A stretch of DNA of 64,000 bases. Origin: Aquabacterium humicola. GTDB lineage: Bacteria > Pseudomonadota > Gammaproteobacteria > Burkholderiales > Burkholderiaceae_C. The DNA is taken from contig NZ_JARGNB010000001.1 in the NCBI RefSeq assembly GCF_030167915.1, positions 248,001-312,000 of the forward strand. The letters are read 5' to 3'. Shown here piece by piece: positions 53,124-63,555 of this stretch. The notes under the pieces are model-generated. The model ran no database searches, was not told where the DNA came from, and worked only from the letters and a program-made list of their open reading frames with translations. The position numbers and the translations under genes were made by a program. Position 1 is the first letter of the stretch, and each line of letters opens with the position of its first letter.

Positions 53124-54356
53124 ATGAACGCACCGACCTCCGCGCCGATTCCCGCCCCGGTGGCGGCACCCGCCACCCGCCGCAAGGCGCTCGCTGCCGT
53201 CGGCAGCGTGCTGACCCTCGGCGCCATCGCCTGCGCGGCGTGGTGGTGGTTGATCGCCAGCCGCGTCGAGCACACCGACAACGCCTACGTGCAGGGCCAT
53301 GTCGTGCAGATAACGCCCCAGGTGAACGGCACCGTGGTGGCCATCCAGGCCGACGACACCGACGCGGTGAAGGCCGGCCAGGCGCTGGTGCGGCTGGACC
53401 CGGCCGATGCGCAGCTGGCGCTCGAGCAGGCCGAGGCCCAGCTGGGCCAGGCGGTGCGCGAAGTGCGCACGATGTACGCGAACAACGCGACCCTGGCGGC
53501 GCAGGTCGCGCTGCGCGATGCCGAGACCGCCCGCGCGAAGTCCGAGCTGGCGCGCGCGCAGGACGACGTCGCGCGGCGCACGCCGCTGGTCGCCTCCGGG
53601 GCCGTCGGCCAGGAAGAGTTCGCGCATGCGAAGGCGCAGCTGTCGGCGGCGCAGAGCGCGGTCGCGGCTACGCAGTCGGCCGCCGTCGCGGCGCGCCAGG
53701 CGCTGGCGTCGAACCAGGTGATGACGGCCGGCACCGCGGTCGAGCAGCATCCCGGCGTGCAGCGCGCCGCCAGCCGCGTGCGCGAGGCCTGGCTGGCGGT
53801 CAAGCGCACCGAGCTGAAGGCCCCGGTCGACGGCGTGATCGCGCGGCGCAGCGTGCAGGTCGGCCAGCGTGTGGCCGCCGGTGCGCCGCTGATGACCGTG
53901 GTCGCGCTCGACCGGCTGTGGGTCGACGCGAACTTCAAGGAGAGCCAGCTGCGCAAGCTGCGCATCGGCCAGTCGGCGACGCTGGTGGCCGACGTCTACG
54001 GCGAGAAGGTGCGCTACAGCGGGCGCATCGCCGGCCTCGGCGCCGGCACCGGCGCGGCCTTCGCGCTGCTGCCGGCGCAGAACGCCACCGGCAACTGGAT
54101 CAAGGTGGTGCAGCGCGTGCCGGTGCGCATCACGCTCGATGCCGCCGAGCTGAACGCGCACCCGCTGCGCGTCGGCCTGTCGATGGCGGTCGAGGTCGAC
54201 GTCAGCGACGGCAGCGGCGCCGCGCTGGCCAACGCGCCGGCCAGCGCGCCGGCGACGCAGCGCACGACGGTCTTCGACGCGTTGGCGCGCGAGGCCGATG
54301 CCGAGGTGCAGCGCATCGTCAAGGCCAACCTGCGCGGCGCCACCGCGGTGCAGTGA
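53124..54356 (+). CDS. emrA: EmrA-type membrane fusion protein
   Basis: 410 residues. One N-terminal helix (SVLTLGAIACAAWWWLI) anchors the protein; HTDNAYVQGHVVQITPQVNGTVVAI is the EmrA biotinyl/lipoyl-like hallmark. A long alpha-helical coiled coil (about 100-210) and the second lipoyl half (TELKAPVDGVIARRSVQVGQRVAAG) follow, then a beta-barrel with NFKESQLRKLRIGQSATLVADVYG. It bridges EmrB and the outer-membrane channel. A short Ala/Thr-rich tail extends the C-terminus. Confidence 0.95.
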   Translation: MNAPTSAPIPAPVAAPATRRKALAAVGSVLTLGAIACAAWWWLIASRVEHTDNAYVQGHVVQITPQVNGTVVAIQADDTDAVKAGQALVRLDPADAQLALEQAEAQLGQAVREVRTMYANNATLAAQVALRDAETARAKSELARAQDDVARRTPLVASGAVGQEEFAHAKAQLSAAQSAVAATQSAAVAARQALASNQVMTAGTAVEQHPGVQRAASRVREAWLAVKRTELKAPVDGVIARRSVQVGQRVAAGAPLMTVVALDRLWVDANFKESQLRKLRIGQSATLVADVYGEKVRYSGRIAGLGAGTGAAFALLPAQNATGNWIKVVQRVPVRITLDAAELNAHPLRVGLSMAVEVDVSDGSGAALANAPASAPATQRTTVFDALAREADAEVQRIVKANLRGATAVQ

Positions 54357-55924
54357 TGTCGTCCGCTCCGACGATGGCGGCGGCCCCGCCGCCGCCGCTG
54401 CGTGGCGGGCAGCTGGCGCTCGGCACGCTGGCGCTGTCGCTGGCCACGTTCATGAACGTGCTGGACTCGTCGATCGCCAACGTGTCGATCCCGGCGATCG
54501 CCGGCGACCTGGGCGCCAGCCCGTCGCAGGGCACCTGGGTCATCACCAGCTTCGCGATCGCCAACGCGATCTCGGTGCCGCTGACCGGCTGGCTGACGCA
54601 GCGCTTCGGCGCGGTGCGGCTGTTCACCGCCAGCGTGCTGCTGTTCGTGCTGTCGTCGTGGCTGTGCGGCTTCGCGCCGACGCTGGAGCTGCTGATCGCC
54701 GCGCGCGTGCTGCAGGGCCTCGTCGCCGGGCCGATGATCCCGCTGTCGCAGACCCTGCTGCTGGCGAGCTACCCGCGCGAGAAGGCCGGCTCCGCGCTGG
54801 CGCTGTGGGGCGTCACGACGCTGGTCGCGCCGGTGGCCGGGCCGCTGCTGGGCGGCTGGATCACCGACAACATCGCCTGGCCGTGGATCTTCTACATCAA
54901 CGTGCCGGTCGGCCTGGGCGCCGCGGCGGTCACCTGGGTGATCTACAAGAAGCGCGAGACGGCGACGCGCAAGCTGCCGATCGACCGCATCGGCCTCGCG
55001 CTGCTGGTGACCGGCGTCGGTTCGCTGCAGCTGATGCTCGACGAGGGCAAGGAGCTCGACTGGTTCGCCTCGCCGCTGATCGTCGGCCTGGCCATCGCCG
55101 CGGTGGTCGGCCTCGTGCTGCTGGTGGTGTGGGAGCTGACCGACGCGCACCCGGTGGTCGACCTGCGGCTCTTCGGCGGCCGCAACTTCGCGGTCGGCAC
55201 GCTGGCGATGTCGGTGGCCTACGGCCTGTTCTTCGGCAACGTCGTGCTGCTGCCGTTGTGGCTGCAGCAGCACATGGGCTTCACCGCCACCGCGGCCGGC
55301 ATGGCGCTGGCGCCGGTGGGCGTGCTGGCGATCCTGTTCACGCCGCTGGTCGGCCGCAAGGTGGCCAGCTGGGACCCGCGCTGGATGGCGGGCGGCGCCT
55401 TCGTCGGCTTCGCGTTCGTGCTGTGGCTGCGCTCGGGCTTCACGCCGCAGACCGACCTGGTGCACATCATGATCCCGACGGTGCTGCAGGGCGCCGCGAT
55501 GGCCTTCTTCTTCATCCCGCTGACCACGCTGACGCTCGCCGGCCTGCCGCCCGAGCGCATCGCGTCGGCGTCGGGCCTGACGAACTTCGTGCGCATCACG
55601 GCCGGCGCGGTCGGCACCTCGATCGCGACGACGCTGTGGGAATCGCGTGCGGCACTGCACCATGCGCACCTGACTGAGGAACTGGCGCTCGGCGACGGGC
55701 CGATGGCCGCGACGCTCGCGCAGCTGGAGCAGGCCGGGTTGAGCGCCGCGCAGGCGCTGGCGCAGGTGAACCGGCTGGTCGACCAGCAGGCCTTCACCCG
55801 CGCCGCCGACGATGTTTTCCTCGCCTCGTCGCTGCTGTTCCTGGGCCTCATCGTGCTGCTGTGGCCGATGCGTCGGCCGCGCCTGATGTCGGCTGCGGCG
55901 CCGGCCGATGCGGGCGCGCATTGA
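54356..55924 (+). CDS. emrB: EmrB-type multidrug efflux MFS transporter (DHA2)
   Basis: 522 residues, fourteen helices, proton-driven drug exporter. Motif D1/C-type LDSSIANVSIPAIAGDLG in helix 1, the TWVITSFAIANAISVPLTGWL segment, motif C in GVTTLVAPVAGPLLGGWI, and NVPVGLGAA are typical of DHA2. The ATG overlaps the emrA stop by one base (TGATG). With NodT and EmrA it would span both membranes. Regulated by the MarR protein at the head of the operon. Confidence 0.95.
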   Translation: MSSAPTMAAAPPPPLRGGQLALGTLALSLATFMNVLDSSIANVSIPAIAGDLGASPSQGTWVITSFAIANAISVPLTGWLTQRFGAVRLFTASVLLFVLSSWLCGFAPTLELLIAARVLQGLVAGPMIPLSQTLLLASYPREKAGSALALWGVTTLVAPVAGPLLGGWITDNIAWPWIFYINVPVGLGAAAVTWVIYKKRETATRKLPIDRIGLALLVTGVGSLQLMLDEGKELDWFASPLIVGLAIAAVVGLVLLVVWELTDAHPVVDLRLFGGRNFAVGTLAMSVAYGLFFGNVVLLPLWLQQHMGFTATAAGMALAPVGVLAILFTPLVGRKVASWDPRWMAGGAFVGFAFVLWLRSGFTPQTDLVHIMIPTVLQGAAMAFFFIPLTTLTLAGLPPERIASASGLTNFVRITAGAVGTSIATTLWESRAALHHAHLTEELALGDGPMAATLAQLEQAGLSAAQALAQVNRLVDQQAFTRAADDVFLASSLLFLGLIVLLWPMRRPRLMSAAAPADAGAH

Positions 55925-56010
55925 CGGGGTCCACCCCCCGGAAATGCGCTACCACGCCGATGCAATTCTCACGCTCGTGCAAGGTCGGTTTGTGGTCGAA
56001 TCGAACGATC

Positions 56011-56874
56011 ATGAGTGCCCCCCGACCCGCCGCCGCATTGCCCGTCGTGGGCGCGTCCGTCACGCCGCAGGGTGCTGACTGGCGACGCTGGGCCGGCCGC
56101 ATCGGGCCGGTGAAGCTGGCGCTGGTGGTGCTGCCGGTCGCGGTGGCGCTGGCGGCGTTGACGGGCGCGGCGATCGCCGCGGCCACCGGCGCGTCGGTGG
56201 CCGCCTTCGCGCTGCTCGGCGCCGCGGCCGCGCTGCCGTCCGTGCTGTTCGCTGCCACGCTGTTCTGGCGCGCCGGCCCCGGCGTTGTCCCGGCGCTGCC
56301 GGAGGTCGACGTCGCGGCCACGCGCGACGCCCTCACCGGCGCCTTCACGCAGCGCCACTTCGTCGCCGCGACCGACCGCGAATGGGCCCGCATCCGCCGT
56401 CACGGCGAGGATGCCGCGCTGCTGATGGTCGACGTCGATCATTTCCGCACCCTCAACGACAAGCACGGCGGCGCCTGCGGCGATGCCGCGCTGGTGGAAA
56501 TCACCCGCCTGGCCTCGGCCACGCTGCGCCAGTACGACCTGCTCGCGCGCTTCGGCGGCGGCGTGCTCGTCGTCTACCTGCCGCACACCGATCCGATCGG
56601 CGCGCTCGACGTCGCCGAACGCATCCGCGAACGTGTCGCGGGCTACCGCCTGACCTGGGAAAGCCAGTCGGTCGGCATGACCGTCAGCATCGGCGTCGCG
56701 GCCGTCGGCGCCGACCATGCCGCGCTCGATGCGGTGATCGCCGATGCCGGCACCGCGCTGCGCGAGGCCAAGGCCGCCGGCCGCAACTGCGTGCGCGCCG
56801 CACCGGTGCAGCCGCGCCGCCAGCCGGCGCCGGGGGCGTCGCTGGGCGACCGCCGGGCCAAGGGTCCCATCTAG
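56011..56874 (+). CDS. GGDEF-domain protein with degenerate active site
   Basis: 287 residues. Two hydrophobic helices (about 33-85) then a GGDEF domain: ATRDALTGAFTQRHF, VDVDHFRTLNDKHGGACGD (metal aspartate kept), RQYDLLARFGGGVLVVYLP, and SIGVAAV. The signature reads GGGVL instead of GGDEF/GGEEF, so the acidic residues needed for cyclase activity are lost. The inhibitory RxxD site is retained as RQYD five residues upstream, so the protein could bind c-di-GMP. It likely acts as a sensor or scaffold rather than an enzyme. The start is ATG 56011; the 86 bases after emrB hold no evident gene. Confidence 0.85.
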   Translation: MSAPRPAAALPVVGASVTPQGADWRRWAGRIGPVKLALVVLPVAVALAALTGAAIAAATGASVAAFALLGAAAALPSVLFAATLFWRAGPGVVPALPEVDVAATRDALTGAFTQRHFVAATDREWARIRRHGEDAALLMVDVDHFRTLNDKHGGACGDAALVEITRLASATLRQYDLLARFGGGVLVVYLPHTDPIGALDVAERIRERVAGYRLTWESQSVGMTVSIGVAAVGADHAALDAVIADAGTALREAKAAGRNCVRAAPVQPRRQPAPGASLGDRRAKGPI

Positions 56875-56883
56875 GCGGCGGCA

Positions 56884-58002
56884 TCAGCCGAGCTTCAGCG
56901 CCGTCTTGCGCCCCGTCATCTCCAGGTAGCCGAGCCCCAGTTCGCGGCCGGTCGCCGGATCGCGCAAGGCCGACAGCCCTTCCCAGTAGATCGCGCCGGT
57001 GCTGGCGCTGCTGTCGAGCTCCTGCGCGTCGAGCAGCGCGGCCAGCGCGAAGCGGCCGGCCGGCGTGGTGATCGTCCACTCCACCGGGTAGCGCGCGCCC
57101 GAACCCGGGCTGAGCCATTCGCGGCCCGGCTCGAAGCGGACCTCGTGATCGCCGAAGATGCGCAGCACGCCGTCCGCGCCGCGGTGGCTGCCGCCGGCCC
57201 ACACCACGCTGCCGTCGGCGCGGCGCAGCACGAAGGCGGTCAAGGCACCGCCGTCGTGCAGGTTGATGCCGATCCAGTCCCAGCCGATCACACCGGGCGC
57301 CATCAGCTCGTTGCTCCACTCGTGGTCCAGCCAGCCGCGGCCGGCGAGCGTGCGGCTGCGGCCGTCGAGCTGCAAGCGGGCCTCCGCCGCCAGCTGCGGC
57401 TGCGAGTAGTAGTGGCTGGCCTGCTGCGGCAGCGGCCCCTTGCGCGAGTGGCCACGCTGGCCCTGCAACAGCAGCGGCTGCGTGGGCGCCAGGGTCAGCG
57501 CCAGCGTGAAGCCGGCTTCCGGCGCCGGCAGGCGGGCGGCGTAGCGGCCGTCGGCGCCGCGCCGCAACGACCACGGGCCGATCACCACATCGGTGTCCGA
57601 CGAGCGCGCATGCGCTTCCGGCTGCGCCGCATCGCCCGACCAGCGCGCGACGCGCTGGGCGTCGCGATGCCGGCGCGCGCCGATGTCGGAAATCGCCGCA
57701 TGGGCGAACAGCAGCTGCCGCGGCGCGAAGCGGCCCGGCAGCGTGGCGGCCAGCGCCGTGCGGCTGCGGAAGAAGGTCAGCTGCCAGCCGATCGGCGGGG
57801 CGTCGGGCGCCGCGCGCAGCCAGCCGGTGGCGTACCACCACTCGATGCGCGTGCCGGCGTGCGCGCCGTGGTCGCGCGGGAAGTCGAGCGGCCGGTCGGG
57901 GGAGACGGTGTCGTCGATGGCGTCGGCGCGCGCGGCCGTCGTGCAGGCCCCCGCGGCGCCCGCGGCGAGGGCCTGCAGAAGGCGGCGGCGGGCGGGCCTC
58001 AC
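56884..58002 (-). CDS. AttH/CrtC-like lipocalin-domain protein
   Basis: 372 residues. It starts with GTG 58002, overlapping the stop of the FtsX-type permease gene (GTGA). The N-terminus RPARRRLLQALAAG is a twin-arginine-like signal, with a possible lipobox cysteine at about 20 (AAGAC). The body has the conserved marks of the carotenoid 1,2-hydratase/AttH family: DHGAHAGTRIEWWYATGWL, GWQLTFFRSR, SHYYSQPQL, GRGWLDHEWSNELM and GWDWIGINLHDGGALTAFVLR. With the two upstream genes it forms an AttEFGH-like ABC set; a carotenoid role is not implied. Ligand unknown. Confidence 0.9.
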   Translation of the reverse strand: MRPARRRLLQALAAGAAGACTTAARADAIDDTVSPDRPLDFPRDHGAHAGTRIEWWYATGWLRAAPDAPPIGWQLTFFRSRTALAATLPGRFAPRQLLFAHAAISDIGARRHRDAQRVARWSGDAAQPEAHARSSDTDVVIGPWSLRRGADGRYAARLPAPEAGFTLALTLAPTQPLLLQGQRGHSRKGPLPQQASHYYSQPQLAAEARLQLDGRSRTLAGRGWLDHEWSNELMAPGVIGWDWIGINLHDGGALTAFVLRRADGSVVWAGGSHRGADGVLRIFGDHEVRFEPGREWLSPGSGARYPVEWTITTPAGRFALAALLDAQELDSSASTGAIYWEGLSALRDPATGRELGLGYLEMTGRKTALKLG

Positions 58003-60556
58003 CAGTCTTCCTTCACCGCCAGCACCGCCTGCCGGGACGCCGCCCGCCGCGCGCTGAACGCGGCCGTCAGCACGCCCGCGGCCAGCACCGCGCCGGCCAG
58101 CGCGGCCAGCGGCGCGACCGGCAAGGTCATCGACATCGTCCAGTGAAAGCTCTGCGGATTGACGACGTGCACCAGCACCACCGCGATCGCCAGGCCCAGC
58201 CCGACGCCCACTGCGCAGCCGGCGACCAGCCAGGCCAGCGTCTCCAGCGTCACCAGGCCGATGACCTGTCGGCGCGTGAGCCCGAGGTGCGCGAGCAGCC
58301 CGAATTCCTTGCGCCGCGCCAGCACCTGCGCCGACAGGCTGGCGGCGACGCCGACCAGGCCGACGCCGATCGCCACCGCCTGCAGGTAGCGGGTGACGGC
58401 GAAGCTGCGGTCGAAGATCGACAGCGAGATGCGGCGCAGCTGCGCGGTGCCGGCGGTCTCGACCGGCAGGCCCGGCCCCGCCTGCGCGACCAGCGCGGCC
58501 TCCACCGCCGCCGGCGCCGCGCCCGGCGCCAGCCACAGCTGCAGCTCGTTGACGCCCGCATCGCCGGTCAGGCGCCGGTAGTCGGCGAGATCGATCGCCA
58601 CCGCGCCGAACTGGCGTGCGTAGTCGCGCCAGATGCCGCGCACCTGCAGCGGCGCCTGCAGCCCCGGCAGCGGCAGCGTGATGCGCTGGCCGACCGACCA
58701 GCCGTAGAGCGCGGCGGCCGGCTCGCTGACGTAGACCGCGGTGGTGCCGGGTTCGGCCGGTACCAGCGTGCCGACCAGCGGCAGCGTGGCGGCCGGGTCG
58801 GGGATCAACCGCGCGACCAGCATGACCGGCGGCCGGTGCGGGTCGAGCGCCATCGGCCGGTGCCGCGCGGCCTGCACCCGCGCGACGCCGGGCACGCTGG
58901 CCGCGGCGGCGACGAAGTCCGGCCGCAGCAGGGCCAGCTCGGCGGCGCCGGCGCTCTGGGCGGTGCGCAGGTACAGGTCGGCCGGCAGCACGTGGTCCAG
59001 CCAGTCGCTCACCGCATCGCGAAAGCTCGCGACCATCACCGTCAGGGCCACCGACAGCGCCAGGCTCGCGACGACGCCGGCGACCGTCGCGCTGGCGGTC
59101 TGGCGTGCGAAGCGCGCGCGCCGCCAGGCCAGCAGCGCGAGGGCGCTGTGGGGTGTCGCATGGCGGCCGATCAGCGCCTGCACCGCGGCCGGCACCAGCG
59201 CGACGCCGCCGCCCAGCAGCAGCGCGACCGACGCATAGGCTGCCAGCGGCAGGCCGGCGATCGGCGGCGCCAGCGCCAGCAGCGCGCCGCCGGCGAGGGC
59301 TGCGAGCCCCGGCCACACCGGCGGTGCCGTGCCGCCGCTGCCGCCCAGGCCTTTCAGCGCGAGGGCCGGCGCGAGTTGTTCGGCGCGCCGGGCCGGCCAC
59401 CACGCGCCGCCCACCGTCGCCAGCACGCCCAGCGCGCCGCAGGCGGCCAGCCAGGGCCAGGGCCAGGCGAGCCGCGGCGCCGTGCCGGCGAAGTAGCCGC
59501 CGCCGAGGTCGCCGCCGAGCAGGCGCAGCGCACCCCAGGCCAGCAGCGCCCCGGCGGCCAGGCCGAGGCCGCTGCCGACCAGCCCCAGCAGCGCGGCCTC
59601 GGCCATCACCAGCCGGCGCCGGTCGCGCGCGGCGAGCCCGAGCACGCCGAGCAGCGCGAACGACGGCGTGCGCTGCGCGACCGACAGCGACACCACCGAA
59701 TAGACGAGGAAGCCGCCGACCAGCAGCGCGACCAGCGCCAGCACGCCCAGGTTCACGCGGTAGGCCAGCGACAGGTTCGATACGCGCTGCAGCGCGTCGT
59801 CGGCCGCGCCGACGCGTACTTCGGGCGTCAGCGCCAGCTGATTGAGCCAGGCGCCGCGGTCGATGCCCTGCACCAGCTTGACATCGATGCGCGACAGCCG
59901 GCCCTCGCGGCCGAACAGGGCCTGCGCGGCGGCGATGTCGATCGCGATCAGCGGCGTGCTGCCGGCGGCGACGCTGCCGCCGATGCGCAGGCGGCGCCAG
60001 CCGGCAGCCGTCTGGAGCTCGACGGTGTCGCCGGCCTGCAGCTTCAGCCGTGCCATCGCCGCCGGATTGGGCCAGGCGAGGCCGGGGTCGAGCAGCAGCA
60101 GCGCGCCCTGCGTCCCGCCCGGATCGGACGGCGCCGATGCGGGCCGCGGCAGCAGCATCGGCGCGATGGCCGCGACACGCAACGCGTCGATGCCGACGAT
60201 GCGCACCGGGGCCGGCATCTCGACCGCCGGAGCGGCGGGTGCGTCCGCGGTGGGCACCCGTCGCGCCTGGCTGTCGATCTCCAGCACCGGGCTGGCGACG
60301 GCGACGCGCTCGTCGGCCATCAGCGTCGCGATCCAGCCGTCGTCGAAGCCGGCGCCGGTCTGCGCGGCGAGCACGACGTCCGGCTCGCCGTTGACCGTGC
60401 GCACCGCCTGCGCGAACTCGGTCAGCGCCGAGTGGTTGATCATCTGCACCGAGCCGGCGAGCGCGACGCCGAGCGCCACCGCGAGCAGCGCGACGCCATG
60501 GCGCCAGGGATGGTGGCGCCACTCGGCCCACGACAGCGGCAGCAGCGGCCGCAGCC

Positions 60557-60560
<4 letters not shown>
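57999..60560 (-). CDS. FtsX-type ABC permease (large, two FtsX domains)
   Basis: 853-residue inner-membrane protein. One N-terminal helix and a MacB-like periplasmic domain (about 40-260), three helices (about 260-400), an extra membrane segment and second periplasmic domain (about 500-700), and the last FtsX triplet (VAIGVGLVGVAASLSAQVLARRKEFGLLAHLGLTRRQVIGLVT... to the end). The ARRKEFGLLAHLGLTRRQV loop is the typical coupling segment. It overlaps the ATPase gene by ATGA and the AttH-like gene by GTGA. Works as a mechanotransducing or extracting permease rather than a channel; the cargo is not known. Confidence 0.92.
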
Positions 60561-61216
<656 letters not shown>

Positions 61217-61231
61217 GGGGGAAACGGCCGC

Positions 61232-62137
61232 TCAGGCGGGCACGTGGGCGAGCAGGGGGCCGATCAGGTCGCCGCCCGCGTCGCAGGCGATGACCGTGCG
61301 CTGCATCGAGCGCAGCCAGGTCAGCTGCCGCTTCGCGAGCTGCCGCGTGGCCGCGATGCCGCGCTCGCGCAGGGGGCCGAGTTCGTCGTCGTCCAGGGCC
61401 TCCCAGGCCTGCCGGTAGCCGACGCAACGCATGGAAGGCATCGTCGGCTGCAGGTCGCCGCGGGCGCGCAGCCGGCGCACCTCGTCGACGAAGCCGGCCG
61501 CCAGCATCGCATCGAAGCGTTCGGCGATGCGCCGGTGCAGCCAGGCGCGCGACACCGGCTCCAGCGTGACCAGCGGCAGCGCGAGGCCGGGCGTGGTCGA
61601 CCGGCCATGGTGCTGCGACAGCGGCCGGCCGCTGAGCTGGAACACCTCGAGCGCGCGCTGGATGCGCTGCGCATCGTTCGGCGCCAGGCGCGCGGCGGTG
61701 GCCGGGTCGATGCGCCGCAGCTCGTCATGCAGCGCCGGCCAGCCTTCGGTCGCGGCGCGCGCTTCGAGCGCGGCGCGCACGCCGGCATCCGCGGCGGGCA
61801 GGGCGTCGAGCCCGTCGATCAGCGCCTTGAAGTACAGCATCGTGCCGCCAACGAGCAGCGCGAGCCTGCCGCGCGCGTTGATGTCGCCGATCAGGCGGCG
61901 CGCATCGGCGGCGAACTGCGCGGCCGAGTAGGCCTCGGTCGGCTCGACGATATCGATCAAATGGTGCGGCACCGCGGCCAGCTCGGCGGGGCCGGGCTTG
62001 GCCGTGCCGATGTCCATGCCGCGGTAGACCAGCGCCGAGTCGACGCTGACGATCTCCAGCGGCACGCGTTCGGCCAGCTGCAGCGCGAGGCCGGTCTTGC
62101 CCGAGGCGGTCGGCCCCGCCAGGCCCAGCGCTTTCAT
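61232..62137 (-). CDS. miaA: tRNA dimethylallyltransferase
   Basis: 301 residues; adds the dimethylallyl group to A37 of tRNAs that read UNN codons. P-loop [12 protein letters not shown] (about 8-19), then [19 protein letters not shown] ([17 protein letters not shown] in most), [35 protein letters not shown] and the RNA-binding YRQAWE segment. Its ATG at 62137 overlaps the stop of the upstream transporter by ATGA, with GAGGGG before it. The pairing with an efflux pump is due to the pump's extended 3' end. Confidence 0.96.
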   Translation of the reverse strand: MKALGLAGPTASGKTGLALQLAERVPLEIVSVDSALVYRGMDIGTAKPGPAELAAVPHHLIDIVEPTEAYSAAQFAADARRLIGDINARGRLALLVGGTMLYFKALIDGLDALPAADAGVRAALEARAATEGWPALHDELRRIDPATAARLAPNDAQRIQRALEVFQLSGRPLSQHHGRSTTPGLALPLVTLEPVSRAWLHRRIAERFDAMLAAGFVDEVRRLRARGDLQPTMPSMRCVGYRQAWEALDDDELGPLRERGIAATRQLAKRQLTWLRSMQRTVIACDAGGDLIGPLLAHVPA

Positions 62138-63555
62138 GTCGACCCCTCGTCGGACGAGTACGTCCGCCGGCCCTGCGGGCCGCGCCGATCCTTGCGGCTC
62201 GGCTCTTCGCCAGGCGAGGACAGTCCACCGGACTGTCCTCGTCCGGGCTCAGCCCCCGAGGGGATGGCGGGCCGGCTTGGGGCGGCCCGGCGCTCGGCCC
62301 GCCCCTCGTCGGTCGTGCTCCGCGGCGGCTCGCCATGCCGCCGCACCAGCGTCCAGACGACGAGCGACACGCCGCTGCCGCCGACGGCGAGGCCGATCGC
62401 GAAGGGCCGCAGCGTGCCGTCGAGCGCACTGCCCAGCCACGCGCCGATGGCGAAGGTGGCCAGGGCGAGCAGCCCGCCGGCGACCGCCGCGGCGAGCCCC
62501 GCCGAGCGCGGAAAGGGGCCGACCGCGCCGGCCTGGCCGCAGGGCTGGTGCACGCCGTGGCCGAGCATGTAGAGCCAGGTCGGCAGCATCACCGCCCACA
62601 CCGCGCGGTGATCCGTCCACGCCAGCAGCGCCATGCCGGCCACGCTGGCGATCGAGAACGCGCTGCCGCGCTTGACCGCGCCGACGAGCCCGTGCCGGGG
62701 CAGCCAGCGGCGGCAGATGAAGGTGCCGGTGATGTAGGCCAGCGAGGTCGTCGCCATCACGACGCCCGCCTGCGCCGGCGGCAGCCCGAGCACGCGGATC
62801 AGCACGTAGCCCGAACCGGAGAGGAAGACGAACAGCCCGGCATAGGCGCAGGCCACCAGCAGCGCCCAGGCGCGGAAACCCGGGTGCGCGAGGATGCGGC
62901 CGACCTGCAGGGCCAGCGGCTTCATGCGCGTGGCCTGCGGGTCGAGCTGCTTCAGCGTCTCCGGCACCCTCCACGCCAGCCAGCCCCACAGCGCGGCGCC
63001 GAGCACGCCCATCGTCGCCAACGTCGCGCGCCAGCCGAAGATCGCGACCAGCAGCCCGCCGAGCAGCGGACTGGCGATCGCCACCAGCCCGAGGCCCGAC
63101 AGCGCGCGCGCCATCACCAGCGCGCCTTCGTGCGGTTCGTACAGGTCGCGCAGCATCGCGCGCGCGCAGACCACCGGCACCGACAGCGCCGCGCCCTGCA
63201 CGACCCGCCAGCCGATCACCTGCGCGACGTCGCCGGCCAGCGCGGCGCCGACCGAGGCCGCCACGTACAGCGCGAGGCCGGCCAGCAGCACCGGGCGGCG
63301 GCCGACGCGATCGGCGACCGGGCCCCAGACCAGCTGCGCCAGGCCGAACGCCAGGATCAGCGCGGTCATCGTCATCTGCACCGGCGCCACCGGCGCGCGC
63401 AGGTCGGCGCCCAGCGCCGGCAGCGCCGGAAGCATCAGGTCGGTGGTCAGCGGCTGCAGGCCGAGCAGCATCGCCAGCAGCCAGGCCGCGGCCAGTGGCG
63501 TCAGCGGGGGTCGTGCCGCGCGGACCGGGCTCGGGCCGAGCGTGCTATCAGACAA
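62134..63555 (-). CDS. Bcr/CflA-type drug efflux MFS transporter with repeat-derived C-terminal tail
   Basis: 473 residues. Twelve helices (about 20-400) of the DHA1 Bcr/CflA family: [18 protein letters not shown] after helix 1, the [13 protein letters not shown] motif [22 protein letters not shown] and [17 protein letters not shown]. The start is TTG 63555 (overlapping the pseudouridine synthase stop by eight bases); no ATG precedes helix 1. After the last helix a polar tail of about 65 residues is encoded by a stretch rich in hairpins (62215-62241) and the third REP-like copy, and runs to the miaA start. The tail is not a normal family part and probably arose from element insertion. Confidence 0.88.
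   Translation of the reverse strand: MSDSTLGPSPVRAARPPLTPLAAAWLLAMLLGLQPLTTDLMLPALPALGADLRAPVAPVQMTMTALILAFGLAQLVWGPVADRVGRRPVLLAGLALYVAASVGAALAGDVAQVIGWRVVQGAALSVPVVCARAMLRDLYEPHEGALVMARALSGLGLVAIASPLLGGLLVAIFGWRATLATMGVLGAALWGWLAWRVPETLKQLDPQATRMKPLALQVGRILAHPGFRAWALLVACAYAGLFVFLSGSGYVLIRVLGLPPAQAGVVMATTSLAYITGTFICRRWLPRHGLVGAVKRGSAFSIASVAGMALLAWTDHRAVWAVMLPTWLYMLGHGVHQPCGQAGAVGPFPRSAGLAAAVAGGLLALATFAIGAWLGSALDGTLRPFAIGLAVGGSGVSLVVWTLVRRHGEPPRSTTDEGRAERRAAPSRPAIPSGAEPGRGQSGGLSSPGEEPSRKDRRGPQGRRTYSSDEGST
62215..62241. repeat. Perfect inverted repeat within the efflux-pump tail
   Basis: CGAGGACAGTC (62215-62225) and GACTGTCCTCG (62231-62241), 11-bp arms and a 5-nt loop. It lies in the coding tail of the MFS gene, next to the REP-like copy. 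The arrangement suggests a mobile or interspersed element rather than protein-driven sequence. Confidence 0.65.
62250..62300. repeat. REP-like interspersed element, copy 3 (inside coding tail)
   Basis: GCCCCCGAGGGG (62252-62263), then GGCTTGGGGCGGCCCGGCG; same order as copies 1 and 2 although diverged. Unlike the others it is read in frame as the C-terminal tail of the efflux pump. Together with the flanking inverted repeat it spans about 90 bases. Confidence 0.6.
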
